A stretch of 64,000 nt of DNA from Pithys albifrons albifrons (taxonomy: Eukaryota; Chordata; Aves; Passeriformes; Thamnophilidae). The stretch covers positions 39,606,490-39,670,489 of the forward strand of contig NC_092459.1 of the NCBI RefSeq assembly GCF_047495875.1. Direction: 5' to 3'. Below are positions 38,231 through 50,303 of this stretch, one piece after another (position 1 is the stretch's first letter; the number at the start of each line of letters is the position of its first letter). The position numbers and the translations under genes are program-made. The notes under the pieces were generated by a model that saw only the letters and a list, made by a program, of their open reading frames with translations, made no database searches and was not told where the DNA came from.

Positions 38231-38459
38231 AAGATTGTTTGAGATGAGCGTTTTAGTGAAATGCTTTTCTTTGGTTATATGTTGTCTATATGTAAAACTC
38301 TCTTGCCAAAATGTCTTATTTTTCTCACTAAATTAAAAGAAATTCTCTTAGAGAAAGCATAGCTATATTTGATCCAGATGTGAACTGGAGGTAATAATGA
38401 ACTAAAGGCTTTTTAAAAGTCTTAAATAAATGTAACTGCTCTGGGCTTAAAATCCAGAG

Positions 38460-38528
38460 TGTAACAGGGGTGGACTAGGTGACCTCTCCAGGTGTCTTCC
38501 AGAACATATTGATCAATGCTTCTTATGA
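38460..38528 (+). mobile_element. CR1 3' tail fragment
   Basis: GGGGTGGACTAGGTGACCTC followed by TCCAGGTGTCTTCCAGAAC matches the well-known CR1 3' UTR phrase 'ggttggactagatgacctc...aggtcccttccaac'. Only the terminal 60-70 bp remains, consistent with the severe 5' truncation usual for CR1 copies. Confidence 0.65.
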
Positions 38529-39107
38529 TGAAAATTATGGATTTTTCATCTTTGGTTCTGATGTGTTGGGTGTGGGGTTTTGGTTGTTTTGTGGGATTTT
38601 CTTATATTCATGTTTTTTCTCTAATAAACTGAGAAGGAAATAGTGACTTCTCTAGTAGTAAATACCTGGGAGGGACAAGTTTTGTGTCTTGGATGACTCC
38701 AAGATTACAAAGATAATTACTATGAACTAGACATGAAAAAAAAATCAGATCTGGAAAGTAGAATAAGATTCTAACCTCATGATTAAGACTTGCCACTACT
38801 ATTAACACCTGTGCCATATCTGTATGCCTAGAGCTAGCCTGATCAAAAGTTTGAGGTGTGAGCTTTTACTTCTGACTTCTAGGTTAGGTTGACAAGAACC
38901 ATTGGGGTTTCCTTTTTAGTCTTTCCTTACCACGCATAAGCAATTAACTCACTGGGATTATCTGTGAATTAACATCTATCAGATTCCCTGCTATCACATG
39001 GAACTAGGTTATTGCTCTCTTCTGTCCTGATTTTTTTTGTGAAAAAATATTATTTGTGGTCTTGACTCACCTAAGTAAAAAAATCTATTTCTCCCCACTC
39101 ACTCTGT

Positions 39108-39250
39108 AGGGGAATTTAGGCACTTACTAACTAATGAGGATTGGTACACTGGGCACTTTAAAAATAGATTCAAGTGCCTAACCTGAGTGAACTTGATCCC
39201 ACCGTGTTATGGGTTCACCTAGGTGGGCCTAGATTTGGGCTCTGAAGTGT
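39108..39250 (+). repeat. Ancient amniote CR1-type 3' UTR relic
   Basis: ATTTAGGCACTTACTAACTA, then GGGCACTTTAAAAATAGATT and AAGTGCCTAACCTGAGTG, follow the word order of old sauropsid CR1 3' untranslated regions ('taggcacctaactccc...gggcacttaaaaatagattcaagtgcctaac'). It is degenerate and noncoding. Confidence 0.4.
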
Positions 39251-39800
39251 CATTAATGGATTATAATGAGATTCATTTTACAGAAAAACTCATTTAGAAT
39301 GTGTGTTAGCAAATTCTGCTTGAAATTTTCAAAAGCAGCAAAACTTACTTGAATGACTGCTCTCATTCATTTAAATGAACTTGTAGGCAGCTTTCAAAAA
39401 TATTTTACAGAACAGAGGGCATCATTCTTCTGTTTTTAAAGTGCCCTGGCAGTTCAGTCCTAATCTGTGACTGCACATTCTGCGTCTTCTCTGCTATATG
39501 TGTAGTACTACAACTCATAGTAAAATGACAAATCTGTTCATTAGTGAAGGAAATATTTCCTTCTATCAACCAGACAGGCAGAAATGGAGAAAAGGTGTTT
39601 TTAAAAAAAAAAAAAGAGAGAAAAATTAACAATTTTTAGGTCATTAGTTTTATATTCAGATAATTTAACATTATCTTTTCTGTAGTTTGTAATCTGATAG
39701 TCTGAACAGGTCAATTTTGTGTCTGAGGTGGTAAATTTGGTTTCCATAAACCCGATACACACTTCTAAGTAGAACATAACTTGTAAAATTAACTTAAAGT

Positions 39801-39840
39801 AAAAAAAACAAAAAAAAAACAACAAAAAAACCCCAAAACA
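39801..39840 (+). repeat. A-rich low-complexity tract
   Basis: A8CA9CAACA7CCCCA4-type sequence of about 40 bp. No retrotransposon body is recognisable immediately upstream. Confidence 0.75.
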
Positions 39841-41050
39841 TTAAAAAATATGACACTCGAAAGTCAGGAAATTGCAAACAGTTGTCAATCCAAGCATTCC
39901 TCTCCAACTCTGACAGTATTATTTGTAATGAAATAATTAGTTTAAACAATAGTATTTTTTAAATTTCCTTTATTTGTGCATAAGTTGGCCAATGGCCGTT
40001 GAAATAAGCCACTCATTTTCTTTGTGATACTTTAATATTTGTTTTCCCCTGTATATTTTATTCACTAGTCTTCTGTCCAAGGCAATAGAAGTCAGCTGAA
40101 GTATTTCCAACAGTTTCCAGGACATCAAACCACTTTTCAAGTGAGGTAGGTGGTAGCCCAGGAGATGGGGAAAAAGACACACACCAGCTGCAGGTCAAGG
40201 GAAGACAGAGGTGAATTGCCCTTTCATTTCTGGGATTTTCTGCATAAGAGATTCTCAGCATAACATATATACTCTGGAGTTAGTGTATGGTTATCATGAA
40301 TCCATTTGGCATTCATTGTAATGGCTGTGATCATCAATCCAATTAGTACTCATATAGATGTCAATGGTGCTTGATTACAATTTATTATGAGAAAATGAAC
40401 ACCTATATTAGGCTCAAAGTACACTAATTTTAAAAACTTCTTAAAAGTGAAATTTAGTGACAGCCAAGTTCTGTGCCTCAAATCAACCCTCAGCTTCCTA
40501 CAAGGTTTTTCTCAGAAAGCGAAATCTTATTGCTTGCAAGATCCCTGCTAGGGGATAGAGACAAAGAATTTACAGTTCTGCTGGGCTGGGAGCGATGCAA
40601 AGCCCACTCAAACAGTGCTCTGCAGTTCCTGGGCTCCTTCTGCCTCCATCCTCTGCCTGCCTGCTCAGTCAGAGGCTACCAGCCCATGGCCCTGTGCAAT
40701 GTTCTAGCATGTAATGAGAATCAGGTGAGGGAGACATTTCCTAGGAGCAGGGAGTAGAAGGTACTTGGTTTTATGCCAGTGGTTCTCCCAGGTGTGAGTG
40801 AGAATCCAGCTGCTGTATTCATCCAGAATCTTGACCAACTCTTGCTGACATGCCTTTGCTGTCATACAATTCAGGCTATCACTGACAGAGCCAGGAGATA
40901 CTGCCTTCAAAGGAGAAAGCTGTTCCATTTTCCCTAATCAAAGAGGTACCTGGGTCATAATAGACTTTTCCTCACAAAATCTAAAGGTCTCACCAGTCAG
41001 CTGGCCAGCATTATTTCAGAGACTGAAAACCAGTAACAAAGGAAGGGCAC

Positions 41051-41067
41051 TTTTTTTTTTTTTTTTT
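41051..41067 (+). repeat. T17 homopolymer
   Basis: An uninterrupted run of 17 T lies about 85 bp before the (TTGG)n array. The T/G-rich domain as a whole spans roughly 41051-41250. Confidence 0.8.
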
Positions 41068-41150
41068 ACATAGACCCTCAATTTACTTACTTTACCTTTT
41101 GTAGCCGTTCTTGGTTTGGTTCTGGTGGTGGGGTTTTTTGTTTTTTTTTT

Positions 41151-41209
41151 TTGGTTGGTTGGTTGGTTGGTTGGTTGGTTGGTTGGTTGGTTGGTTGGTT
41201 GGTTGGGGG
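41151..41209 (+). repeat. (TTGG)14 microsatellite
   Basis: Fourteen perfect TTGG units (41151-41206) end in GGG and are flanked by T10+ and G/T runs on both sides. Consecutive GG pairs spaced by TT can fold into two-tetrad G-quadruplexes in vitro. The Trp-Leu-Val-Gly and Pro-Thr-Asn-Gln peptide repeats seen in translation come from the repeat and are not a protein. Confidence 0.9.
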
Positions 41210-42924
41210 TTTTTTGTTTGGGTTTTTTTTTTTTCGTTTTGGGAGGTTTTTTTTAATCATTGTTTTCTGTCCTGGGCAGCTACCATTTGGGAACACTGGA
41301 CTCTTGAAAAGACTGGTTCAGGCGATAGTTTTGAATGGAAGCATTGGCAAACAAACTGTCACAGGGTTGGCTAGTATATTTAGTTTGTTTCAAAATAAAT
41401 GGGGAAATAATAAGTGATGTTTGCATATCACTGCTGATAAACAAATCATTGTGCTTATTTCTGCTGATATTGTACATGAAATACTTTGCACAAAATTATT
41501 AATGCTCAGAAATCATGACAGTGAAAGCATCTGTGGTTTTGATAGGGAAGCAGAGGTTATAGGATAAGGCTGTTTCATGGTGCTTGGTCAGGCTGACTCT
41601 TACTGAGCTGAGGGTCACTCTGTGTGTGTCTGCCAGCTGCAGCTTCCCTATGCTTCCACCACATCAGACACTGGACCACTGTAGCTAGCACACTGGAACT
41701 GCAGGGGCTTTCTTAGCTCAAGGGAACTTTCCTAAATACTCCTTTGGTATCCCACTCTATACTCCAGTTAGTTATCTATGGAACTCTTCATTCTTTTCCA
41801 GCGGTCACTAACTATTAACTGTGGTTTGGCATCATGACTGAATCCTTGCATACAAGTCTTCTTTTGGCCTTGAATTTCTACTGCTTTATATGTCTCACCA
41901 AAACAGTAAAACATAGAACGTCTTTTCCCTGAAAACCTTTTCTGTCTCTTTGTTACCATCACAACTTCCTTTCAGTTCAGTTCCTTTAGACTTTTGCATA
42001 ACTGTCAATTCACTCCCTGCTCCACCCTTTTCACTGTTTCCTCCTTAATTCTAAATTCTAATTTTAGCATTTTATTAGTTAACATTGTTTTCAACTTCTT
42101 CCACTTTTGTGGTTCAACATATAACTTTTTTCTCAGATCCTGTCAGTTCAAAGTACAGCTTCTTAATCCTTCTTGGGTTATCACTCCAGCCGTGCTAATC
42201 ATCCCTTTTTCCACCCTTCAGTAAAATACAAACTGCACCTCACTGCCTCTGAGACCCTTCACAATCCTTACTCCTGAGTCAGTAACTTGTATCTCCCATC
42301 CTGTTTGTTTTGCCACTGTCATTCCTCCTTCCTTGTGATTCCACCATTACTGTGCTATGCACCTTACACCATGAAGCAATGTCTCAGAGCAGATCCACAA
42401 GGCTGTGACTCTAACTTGAGACTCTGATATCTTTTGCAATACTTACTAAAAGGCTTTAGGATCAGCAGTGAGAGAAGAGTAATTTGAATTCTGCTGTGAA
42501 TTACCAGGGAAAGGTGCTGCATTGTTCTCTTTTTATTTTGGCTCATGCAAATGCATCCTCATAAGGTGATCTCTTTGTTGAGAAAACCATATCACCACAC
42601 CTCTGGACAGCACCTACTATACATGTGGTGCCAATGGAATACAATAGCAACAATAATAATAACCCTTACCCAGAAAACCTCATTAAGGACCTCAGGTATC
42701 CCTTGAGTTACGTATTGATCCATGTAAAGGATTGCTGTGTCATGCACTTACATGAAAGGCCAGATTTAAATCCTCCAAAAAGCCACAGAAGAGCTCACAT
42801 TACAGCTACACAAAGAAGCTTGATTAAATGTGAATTTAGTTCAAGGTCTGAAGTGTACATATTAAAACTCCCAAGGATCTTTTAATCAAAACTTGGACCC
42901 TTTTGCATGGTTAAATCTGTGATT

Positions 42925-43450
42925 TTTGTTAGGTGATATTGACACGGATTGTTTGCTGATGCATTGTGATTTAATGCCATGTGACCATAATCCCTGTATG
43001 CAAATGATTAATTACAAAGTGTATTTGATGTTTTTAAAAGGATTTATCACATTTCCTCCACTTCTGCCTCCGTTTAGATTGCAGTCTAAAAGCCACATGC
43101 CATTAATTTTTTACTTTTATTTGAATTATGTCAGAAGATGTCATAATTCACAAGCTATTTAGCTTCTGGATTAAAACAGGTAATTGTTATTTATAAAATA
43201 TTATGGCTTCAAGTTCGTAGAAACTTTAAACATTTCTGTATTTGCTTCAAGGCACGAGGAGAGAGTGACACAGCTCATTTCCTCTGCTGAGCCCTCTTTG
43301 CTGCCGTGTACAACACTTATTTCAAAGCACGCCACAGCTTAGAACTGTCGTGATCCCCATTAATATAAAATCATTGACCTCTGCTCCTGCTGGTGCGACT
43401 AAATTACATTCTGCTGCTCAGCAGCAGCCGCATATGGGGCCAGCTTTTTT
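42925..43450. promoter_or_regulatory. Candidate conserved noncoding element (strongest in window)
   Basis: No open frame spans the block. It contains an octamer followed by homeodomain cores (TATGCAAATGATTAATTAC near 42998), further ATTA sites (CCATTAATTTT, GCTATTTAGC), and a CpG-bearing second half (GGCACGAGG, GCCGTGTAC, CACGCCACAG, CTGTCGTGATCCC, GGTGCGAC, CAGCCGCATATGG) ending with an E-box. Two more candidates lie within 3.5 kb. The mix of POU/homeobox/bHLH-like words with retained CpGs is typical of deeply conserved developmental enhancers. This is inference without an alignment. Confidence 0.45.
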
Positions 43451-45000
43451 AGTCATGGCCAGGTGCCTTGATGTCAGCGCTGCCCCTCCTACGCTCAGGG
43501 TTTTCCTTTAATGAGGATTATGCACCTTCAAAGATTGAGGAAACCCACTCCCAGGATGGCAGCATTTCTAATGGTATCTGGTCTCACCACACAGTAATTC
43601 TGTGTTGTAGGAAACTTTGGAGGGGTGCTCTGTTTTCCTTCCCTCAGTGAGGAATTGTGAGAGTTTATGATTTGGTAGCTGTGTTCTCCCTCGACCAGCA
43701 AACCTGGGACACTGTGAATGGAAATATCGCATTTTTATGAAGCCTTGTAGTGCTGTGTTAAAACAGTATCCCATACCGTGTCAAAACCTGGGTGGGATTC
43801 CTTCCCCCTCTCCTTGCCTTGTAGTTCATGCTGCTCAAAAATAAAGTGCATGTAGCAGTTTTATAGTCTGCACATTATTGTGTTCTTACAGAAACAACAA
43901 CAATAAAAAAGGTTTTATAGGACTGATTAGGATTGATACAGCTTCTGAGTGTGGTCAGCATTTCTCACTGTGTGGTCTTTCTTGCCCTCTTTCCCTGACC
44001 CTTTTCACCCACACCCACCCCCTCGAGACATGTCCTTTGTGAGCCATGATGCATTTTTGTCTGTAAGCAATGTACTCTAAAAATGGGTCTGAGCAGCAAG
44101 TTTCTACACCAATCTTCCTAAACATGGTGTTGTTCAACGAGATTACTTTATGTCCTGATTTTGCAATGAGTTACATATTCTTAGACTTTTGCACATGTCA
44201 GAGAGACTGGATACTGATTATGATGTCTGGAATAACAATAAAACTGCCACAGAAATTGCCAGTGCACTCATTTTGTGTTCAGTTCAACCAAGTAGTATTC
44301 GTCACCTTAAGCTCATCATAATGTCAAAGTGAGTTAGCAATTATCATCTCCTTCTTGATAGTAGTCAGATTCTTACAGATTTTATCATGTAAGAATAAGT
44401 AACAGAAGAATTTGGCACAAAAAGTTTTTATACGAGAAAATCAGAAAATGTTCTATGGCATGTGTACAGATACACCTTTCTTTTGTTTCAGAATATCTCT
44501 CTATCAAGAAATAAGATCATTATTCTCTTTGATAACTATCACTTTTTTCATACCTTAGGCTGCTAAAAGATTTTATTTTTATTTGTAATTAATTTAAATC
44601 TGACACTATTTGTAATTTTTGAAGTCTTATGGAGTTTCGCATTCTCCTTGCAATGCCATCACATAAAATAAGTTCACTATAATAACTGCATGATGTATGT
44701 TCTTTGTTGTATTCTCCCTTGTGCTCCCAGTGAAAGTTAATGTTGACCAAATATGACCTGGAAAGGAAAGCTGAAGGTTTAGAAATTTCTTTTTAGTATG
44801 TATCCATAGCCAAACTGCAGATAAATCTTTGTCATGGAAAAGAACAATTCCTCTCTTTTTCTTTTGTGTGTACGTGTGAGAGGGGGAGGAGGAGGTTTTT
44901 AATTGTGTTTTGTTCTTTATGAACGGTAACATCTGGATTATCAACTTGCTTCTGAAAGCTGATACCCAAACAGGGTGCTTTCTTTACTGAGAGATGTCCT
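43450..45000. other. Noncoding spacer between enhancer-like blocks
   Basis: No gene is supported. Open frames up to about 105 codons (44627-44944, minus) have no recognisable family. A GCGC-containing start (GATGTCAGCGCTGCCCC near 43474) may be the tail of the preceding block. Confidence 0.45.
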
Positions 45001-45009
45001 AACCCCAGT

Positions 45010-45330
45010 CACACGACTGCTAATTTGGCTTTTCTCTTAATCTCTGCAGAACTTGCTGAACAGAAGCGAAACTATGTGCATGCTAATGGCTCACTTTCTA
45101 CATACTCCCCTCTCTCCCTCAGAGTGTCTGGTGTGCAAAGCCGAGCTGGAACAAAGATACACTAATTATTCTCCATTAATTTGTCTGCTTGGATGGTCCT
45201 AAATACCAGAGTGATTAATTAGCACAAGGCAGCCAGGGCAGGATGTCACACCCTTCTCTGTGTTTAAGTGTCGGCGGGGTTGTGCTCAAGTGTTGACAAC
45301 AGCATATCTTTAATTTTCTCCAAGAAGAAA
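45010..45330. promoter_or_regulatory. Candidate conserved noncoding element with exon-like segment
   Basis: The block has a dense set of ATTA-type cores (ACTAATTATTCTCCATTAAT near 45161, GTGATTAATTAGCAC near 45212) and CpGs (CACACGACTG, AGAAGCGAAAC, AAGCCGAGC, GTGTCGGCGGGG). One segment also looks exon-like: a pyrimidine-rich lead ends in CTGCAG at 45049, followed by 50 sense codons to a TAA at 45200-45202. No good splice donor or known protein family is visible, so an enhancer is the preferred reading. Confidence 0.35.
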
Positions 45331-46069
45331 AGTTTAGTCAGTACAATTAATTTGAGCTTGGCTAGGGTGCAGGAATAAATGTAAAGTGGAATAATATTAC
45401 TGCTTCTTAGGCATTTTTTTTGCATCCTTAGGGTACAGGAGAACTTTTTGGCATGTAAGTTATTGAATATTGTTTTTCTATAATTGTTTCAAATTGGTTT
45501 AATTACTCTTGTGCATTTTTCAGTCAAAAAATGGATCATAAGCCAGATAAAAATTACTGTCTTCAATGACTGGAGATGAGGTATATGTAAATGGTTTGAT
45601 ATGATGGATAAATTAAAGAGAGGCAACCAATGTAATTCAGCTTCTGAGTCATCTTAGTTCAGTGTTTTTTCATGGTGGCTTGTCCAAAAATGTAGGTCAA
45701 CATCATTAAAAAAGTTACAGACTACCTAGCTTGCAGCACTTCAAGTAAATTAAGCAAAATAGATTGAAAATTAAATAAACCTGGTTCAGTAACATTTCAC
45801 CTGAGATCAGCACTTTCACTGCCCGTTTTCATGTAGAACTGTTAAAAGAATAGTTAACAATACAGTTTTCTAAAATTAGATCCATATTAATGATGAGATT
45901 TATGTATACACATTCATGGACTGTATGAGAATTGTTTCTGTTTAGTGAACATAGTACATAAAAATAAATTATCAGTTGAAGTGTCTCTGGTAATTGTAAA
46001 AATCACTGCATTTGCAAGTCCTTCTGTTTTGTTTTGATTTTTTTTTTAACCACTTCTTAATGCATAAGT

Positions 46070-46330
46070 TTTTCCTTTGGGGAGGGGCCATAAATGCAAA
46101 AGAGGCCCTAGACATTAGACAATGCCTGTGACCTTTTAGCAGCTACCCTCAGATAAACCCCTAAAGGGGCCATACCAGAAGCTACAGAGAGAGCTTCACC
46201 TCTCCTTGCATTGTTAGCCACTATTGTTCTCCTTGTCAATTAATTCCCCATAATAAATGTTTGACCATGTTGTGGCTGATATAAGCCACTTCAATGTAGG
46301 TTACTTTACACTGAAGCTTACTCTTTTGGT
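46070..46330. promoter_or_regulatory. Weak candidate conserved noncoding element
   Basis: GGGGCCATAAATGCAAAAG, a CCCCTAAAGGGG near-palindrome (46159-46170) and TTGTCAATTAATTCC are packed into about 250 bp of balanced composition with no coding frame. It is the third block of the 42.9-46.3 kb group. Confidence 0.3.
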
Positions 46331-48551
46331 CATTCATTGCTGTGTTTCAGGCATCAGTGTATATTTTACTTTATAAGTGAAATCTCTATTCAGCTATATG
46401 AGTGGACTGAAGTTCTCATGTTGCAATGAGAGTTTTGGGAAAGGTTAAACTAGATGAGGAACCGTTGTTTAAATTGACAGAGCTTAGGTATATCAAGCCT
46501 TGCATAAAAATGTAAATGCTAGGATGTATAGTGAAACATCCAACTATGACTAAGTCAGGCATTGTAACCATTATGACACCTATATGCAAGAAAACAACAG
46601 ACAATTCTGACAAAAGCTACCAATTGCTGGCTCCCTTTAGGGTCAATAAAAATAAGTAGACGAAACAGATTTTAAATATGAGCGGAAGGTCTTGGCTGTG
46701 AAGTACAGATAATTGAACCTTATTTAAAAAAAAAAAAAGGAAAGAACAGAACATTAAATATTATCCTTTTGCTTCTCTGTCTTTATTTTTTTCCATTTTA
46801 TGAGTTGCTTAAGTAGATTTTTTTTGCATCAGAATTTTGTGGTTGCTCAGTTTCCTCTCTCATCAATGAATGATGCTGAGAAACTCTTACCCCAAATTCA
46901 TTATGCTCTTATCTTAAAAATAATTCCCTACATTTTATATTTTAGGTCTTTACTGACATTTAGTCACTTGTTATGCTTGTCTTCCTTCTGCCCAGCAATC
47001 TCATTTCCCCATTTCTTCTTTGTTAACCATCACCTGTCCACACAAGTTAGCACACTATATGCATAGTATATGTGGCTTCCTGTAAGACAACTCTGTAATG
47101 AGAACACTTCCTTCGACAGGACATGAGGAAAAGACAAAATCAGTATAACTTCAGACTCTTAGGTTGGTTGGTTTGATCAGAAAAATGGGACCGAACTATT
47201 AAAATACATTCCCCATTCTTATATGCATTAACATTTGAGGTCTGTCCCAACAGCCTTGTTGTAGGCAGTGTTCTTCACACTCTTCTACTTAATCAAAATA
47301 ACACCATCCATCAAGCTGTTGTGAAAATGAATAAGCTGCTTTGTGGGAGAATCATTTCAGTGCACTATTACAGGGCCATGTTTGTTAGTAGTTATCCAAC
47401 TTGGATTTCTTGAAACTTGCTAACTCTACAGCTAGTAGAATTACTCTCAATGGGACTAAACTAAGAAGTTATTGAGTGTTCTAAATGGTGTTACAAAATT
47501 TCAAGTGACTACAGAATAAGAGATGAGTTCAGCAACAAAAACCTTGCCCTATTATCATCTGTTCTCTCTAAATTATTATATGTGGCAGAGAAGGAAGGAG
47601 TTCTGAAATATAATAATTTCCTAAGGATTAACCTTATGTAATTAATTATCAATTAATTGATTTCTGCCTTCAGATCGCATACTAATGATTTGCTTATTGA
47701 GTTTATTTTCAAAATGCTCTAATTCCAAGATATGTGTCCAACACAGTGAAAAGTATCAAAGGATCTTCTTTGCCTTTTGTTATTTAAAGGAATTTTGTTG
47801 TATATTTGGTGCACTGGAAATGTTATTTTAAAGTGAAAAAGTTACTCCTGTCATTTTGAAAGGTCAGTACTGATGTCAGTTTATCTGCTATGTCAGTGCT
47901 GATCAAATGAATCCTCCCTGCATGGTGAAAGCAGATCCAGCTGTTAACTGAACTGTGATGGCTGTTGCACCTTTTGATCCTTGTGTGACATTCTCATTTT
48001 TAACTCCCTTCCCCCATATGGCAGCCAAGCAAAAAGTCCATTCTGTGCAGAGAAATACAGGACCAAGTTCAGAGATGCCCAACATGCAGATGGTAAAGAA
48101 TTTTGCTAGTATTTCCTTTGTAATTAACATTTTGTAAGTTGGTTCATTCCTTATTCCCTTGCAAGTGATCTTAATTATTTGATAGAGACTGTGGTAAATC
48201 AAAGGCAAAATGCAGCTGTTGTTCCATAATATACCTGAAGTGAATCCTAGCATTTGTCTGATTAAAAAGCGTCAGACTTCTGTGAGGCTTTCTGCAAAGA
48301 ATAAATGTGAAGCACGGGCAAGACAGGTTAGTCCTTCAGTGTACAGATCACTATTCCCTATTCCCACCAATAGGGAACATCTAAATATGATGGAGAATTC
48401 CAGTGCAAATTGGCACAGCTTCCTTGACTGCTGAGAAACTGCATTGATTCACAATACCTGTAGAGTCCACACACGCATGAGATCTCTGTTTATCACAACA
48501 GGAAGATTTTGTGTGTATGTACTTCAATTGAGTGAGCTCTGGGAGCTAGAG

Positions 48552-48574
48552 AAAACAAACAAACAAACAAAAAA
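48552..48574 (+). repeat. (ACAA)n short repeat
   Basis: Four to five AAAC/ACAA units end in A6. Short simple repeat. Confidence 0.7.
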
Positions 48575-48850
48575 CCAACACCTGCAGTTATCTCTTTTGT
48601 TTTATTCAAAGCCAGGCTCAGTGGCTACTTGGAATTGGTAGGTGCAGTTGGACTTTCCTCAAAACCAGGGGCTGAGCATAGTTTCTTTCCATGAAAAACT
48701 TCCCTTAACCTGTTAGCATCAGCTTTTCTTGAACAAGGGGTACAGATCTTTTGTGCTAAAACAACAGGAAGTTAAAAACAGTCCTTAGGACACACATTTC
48801 AAGTTCATAAGGAAATGAGACAAAGTTCAGTGTTTCAGCTAATGACTGAA

Positions 48851-48874
48851 AGACTGGCTTTCAGAAGCCAGTCT
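48851..48874 (+). other. Perfect 10-bp hairpin, 4-nt loop
   Basis: AGACTGGCTT and AAGCCAGTCT are exact reverse complements separated by TCAG. A stem this short is not a microRNA precursor by itself, and the flanks do not extend the pairing. Function unknown. Confidence 0.6.
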
Positions 48875-50245
48875 GTCTTGTTGTTTGTGGCCAGAACTAT
48901 AACTACACAAGGAGTTACCTTTCCTAAGCAAATACCAACCCTTAATCAGTAACTTTGTGGAAATGCTTAGGCTCAATAGTTCAAGGTATTACCATTCAAA
49001 GTGTTGATCAAGTCTGTAAGAATTTCCATTGCTACCCACGAAAATTGCAGGTTTTGATCCCATTATGAAAGAATAAATGTCTAAATGTGGATGTGGAAAT
49101 TAATTTGACAACTTCCTTTCATGAATTTTTTTTTCACTTGTACCACCTTATTTTTTTAGCAAGATGGAGTTGATTGATGCTGTCATTGAACTCCCTCCTT
49201 CCACATTTATTCACTACCTGCTGCTTACTAACATTTGCTTTCTAATAACACTTGAAAGATGGAAACTACTTTCAATTCTATTTCTGGAACAGAGCCTGAA
49301 GTATTCTTAGCTTTATCAGAGAAATGTGTGCATTTTTTACTGTTCTGAAGGTCTAATTCTCAGCAATTAGGCCAAATAAAATCAGAACACTATGTTAACA
49401 AGCTGTGAGAGGCTGTGGGAGAGAAAGAGGTTCTGCTGAACTTCCTCATATTTGATGTTGTCATTTCTGAAGGACAGTGGTGCAGTAGCCTCAGAAATTT
49501 TCCTGTCTATAGAAAGCATTTGTGTGAGTTCTTGGTCCAAGAGTTTCATCTCTGAGAAAGAAGAAAAAGTGGTTTTGGTAATGTATTAGCCTTTCTGATT
49601 GCAGCATATCCTTATGTAAAGGACTGAGAAAGAGATCAGTTCCTTTTCCATCATGTTATTTATGGCTTCCACATATCACAAAAGTAATTTGGACAGAATT
49701 TGATTTTCATGCAAAGCTACATTAGAGAAATATTAAAAAAAAATCTACTGAGATCCTGTTACATATTTGCAATTTTTTTACTCTCCTTTGTCACAAGACA
49801 ATAGTAAATAAACACGATTGCATAAAAAAACTCTAAAATATGACAAATTTTTGTATTCTTTAAGAATTACCATAAATTATAAGAATATGCAAACAAGCTG
49901 ACCATTTTCTTTAAAAATGAATGCATTACAACAGTTTGGAGAAGTCATTAAGAAAATTAGTTTTAATGTTGGTGCAGAAACTAAGGGCAGGGTAGATCTT
50001 CCAAGTTTGTAGGACCATAATGGAGAGAGTACTCAGAGAAAGGCAGAGTACTTACATACACAGGCTGATGATGCAGGACGCTCAAGCCCAGCATGTCCTT
50101 CTGGCAACCATACTGTGTTAATTCCTGTTCCTTTCAAAAGGGAAATTCACAAGTTGTTAACATCTGAGTAACTGTTACACTGGCACACAGCCTTGTGTAG
50201 GATGGCTTTTTTGGGCTGAACCACGTGGATATGCCTATAGATTCT

Positions 50246-50303
50246 CACACGTGTGCACATGCATGCACCTGCACACAGACACGCACACAGTCACACACAC
50301 AGA
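50246..50303 (+). repeat. CA-rich / alternating purine-pyrimidine tract
   Basis: An interrupted (CA)n tract contains CACACGTGTGCACATGCATG and later CAGTCACACACACAG. It is a decayed dinucleotide repeat with Z-DNA potential and includes a CACGTG E-box. Confidence 0.7.

Larger units (their letters stand above)
38530..42920. other. Noncoding stretch with A/T tracts and microsatellites
   Basis: No gene is supported. The 41.1-41.4 kb reading frames on both strands are products of the (TTGG)n repeat. 40.47-40.93 kb is slightly GC-richer with open frames on both strands, but no family is recognisable. Runs of A (39600-39613) and a short (AAT)n (42645-42660) are simple repeats. Confidence 0.55.

Noticed and set aside
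41087..41417. Frames rich in Trp-Leu-Val-Gly or Pro-Thr-Asn-Gln repeats
   Set aside because: They are translations of the (TTGG)14 microsatellite on the two strands and not a repeat protein.
47903..48253. 116-codon minus-strand frame
   Set aside because: No family resemblance, and an overlapping 60-codon frame is open on the other strand. Treated as chance.
48851..48874. microRNA precursor
   Set aside because: The stem is only 10 bp and the flanks do not pair. A precursor would need about 25-30 bp of imperfect stem.
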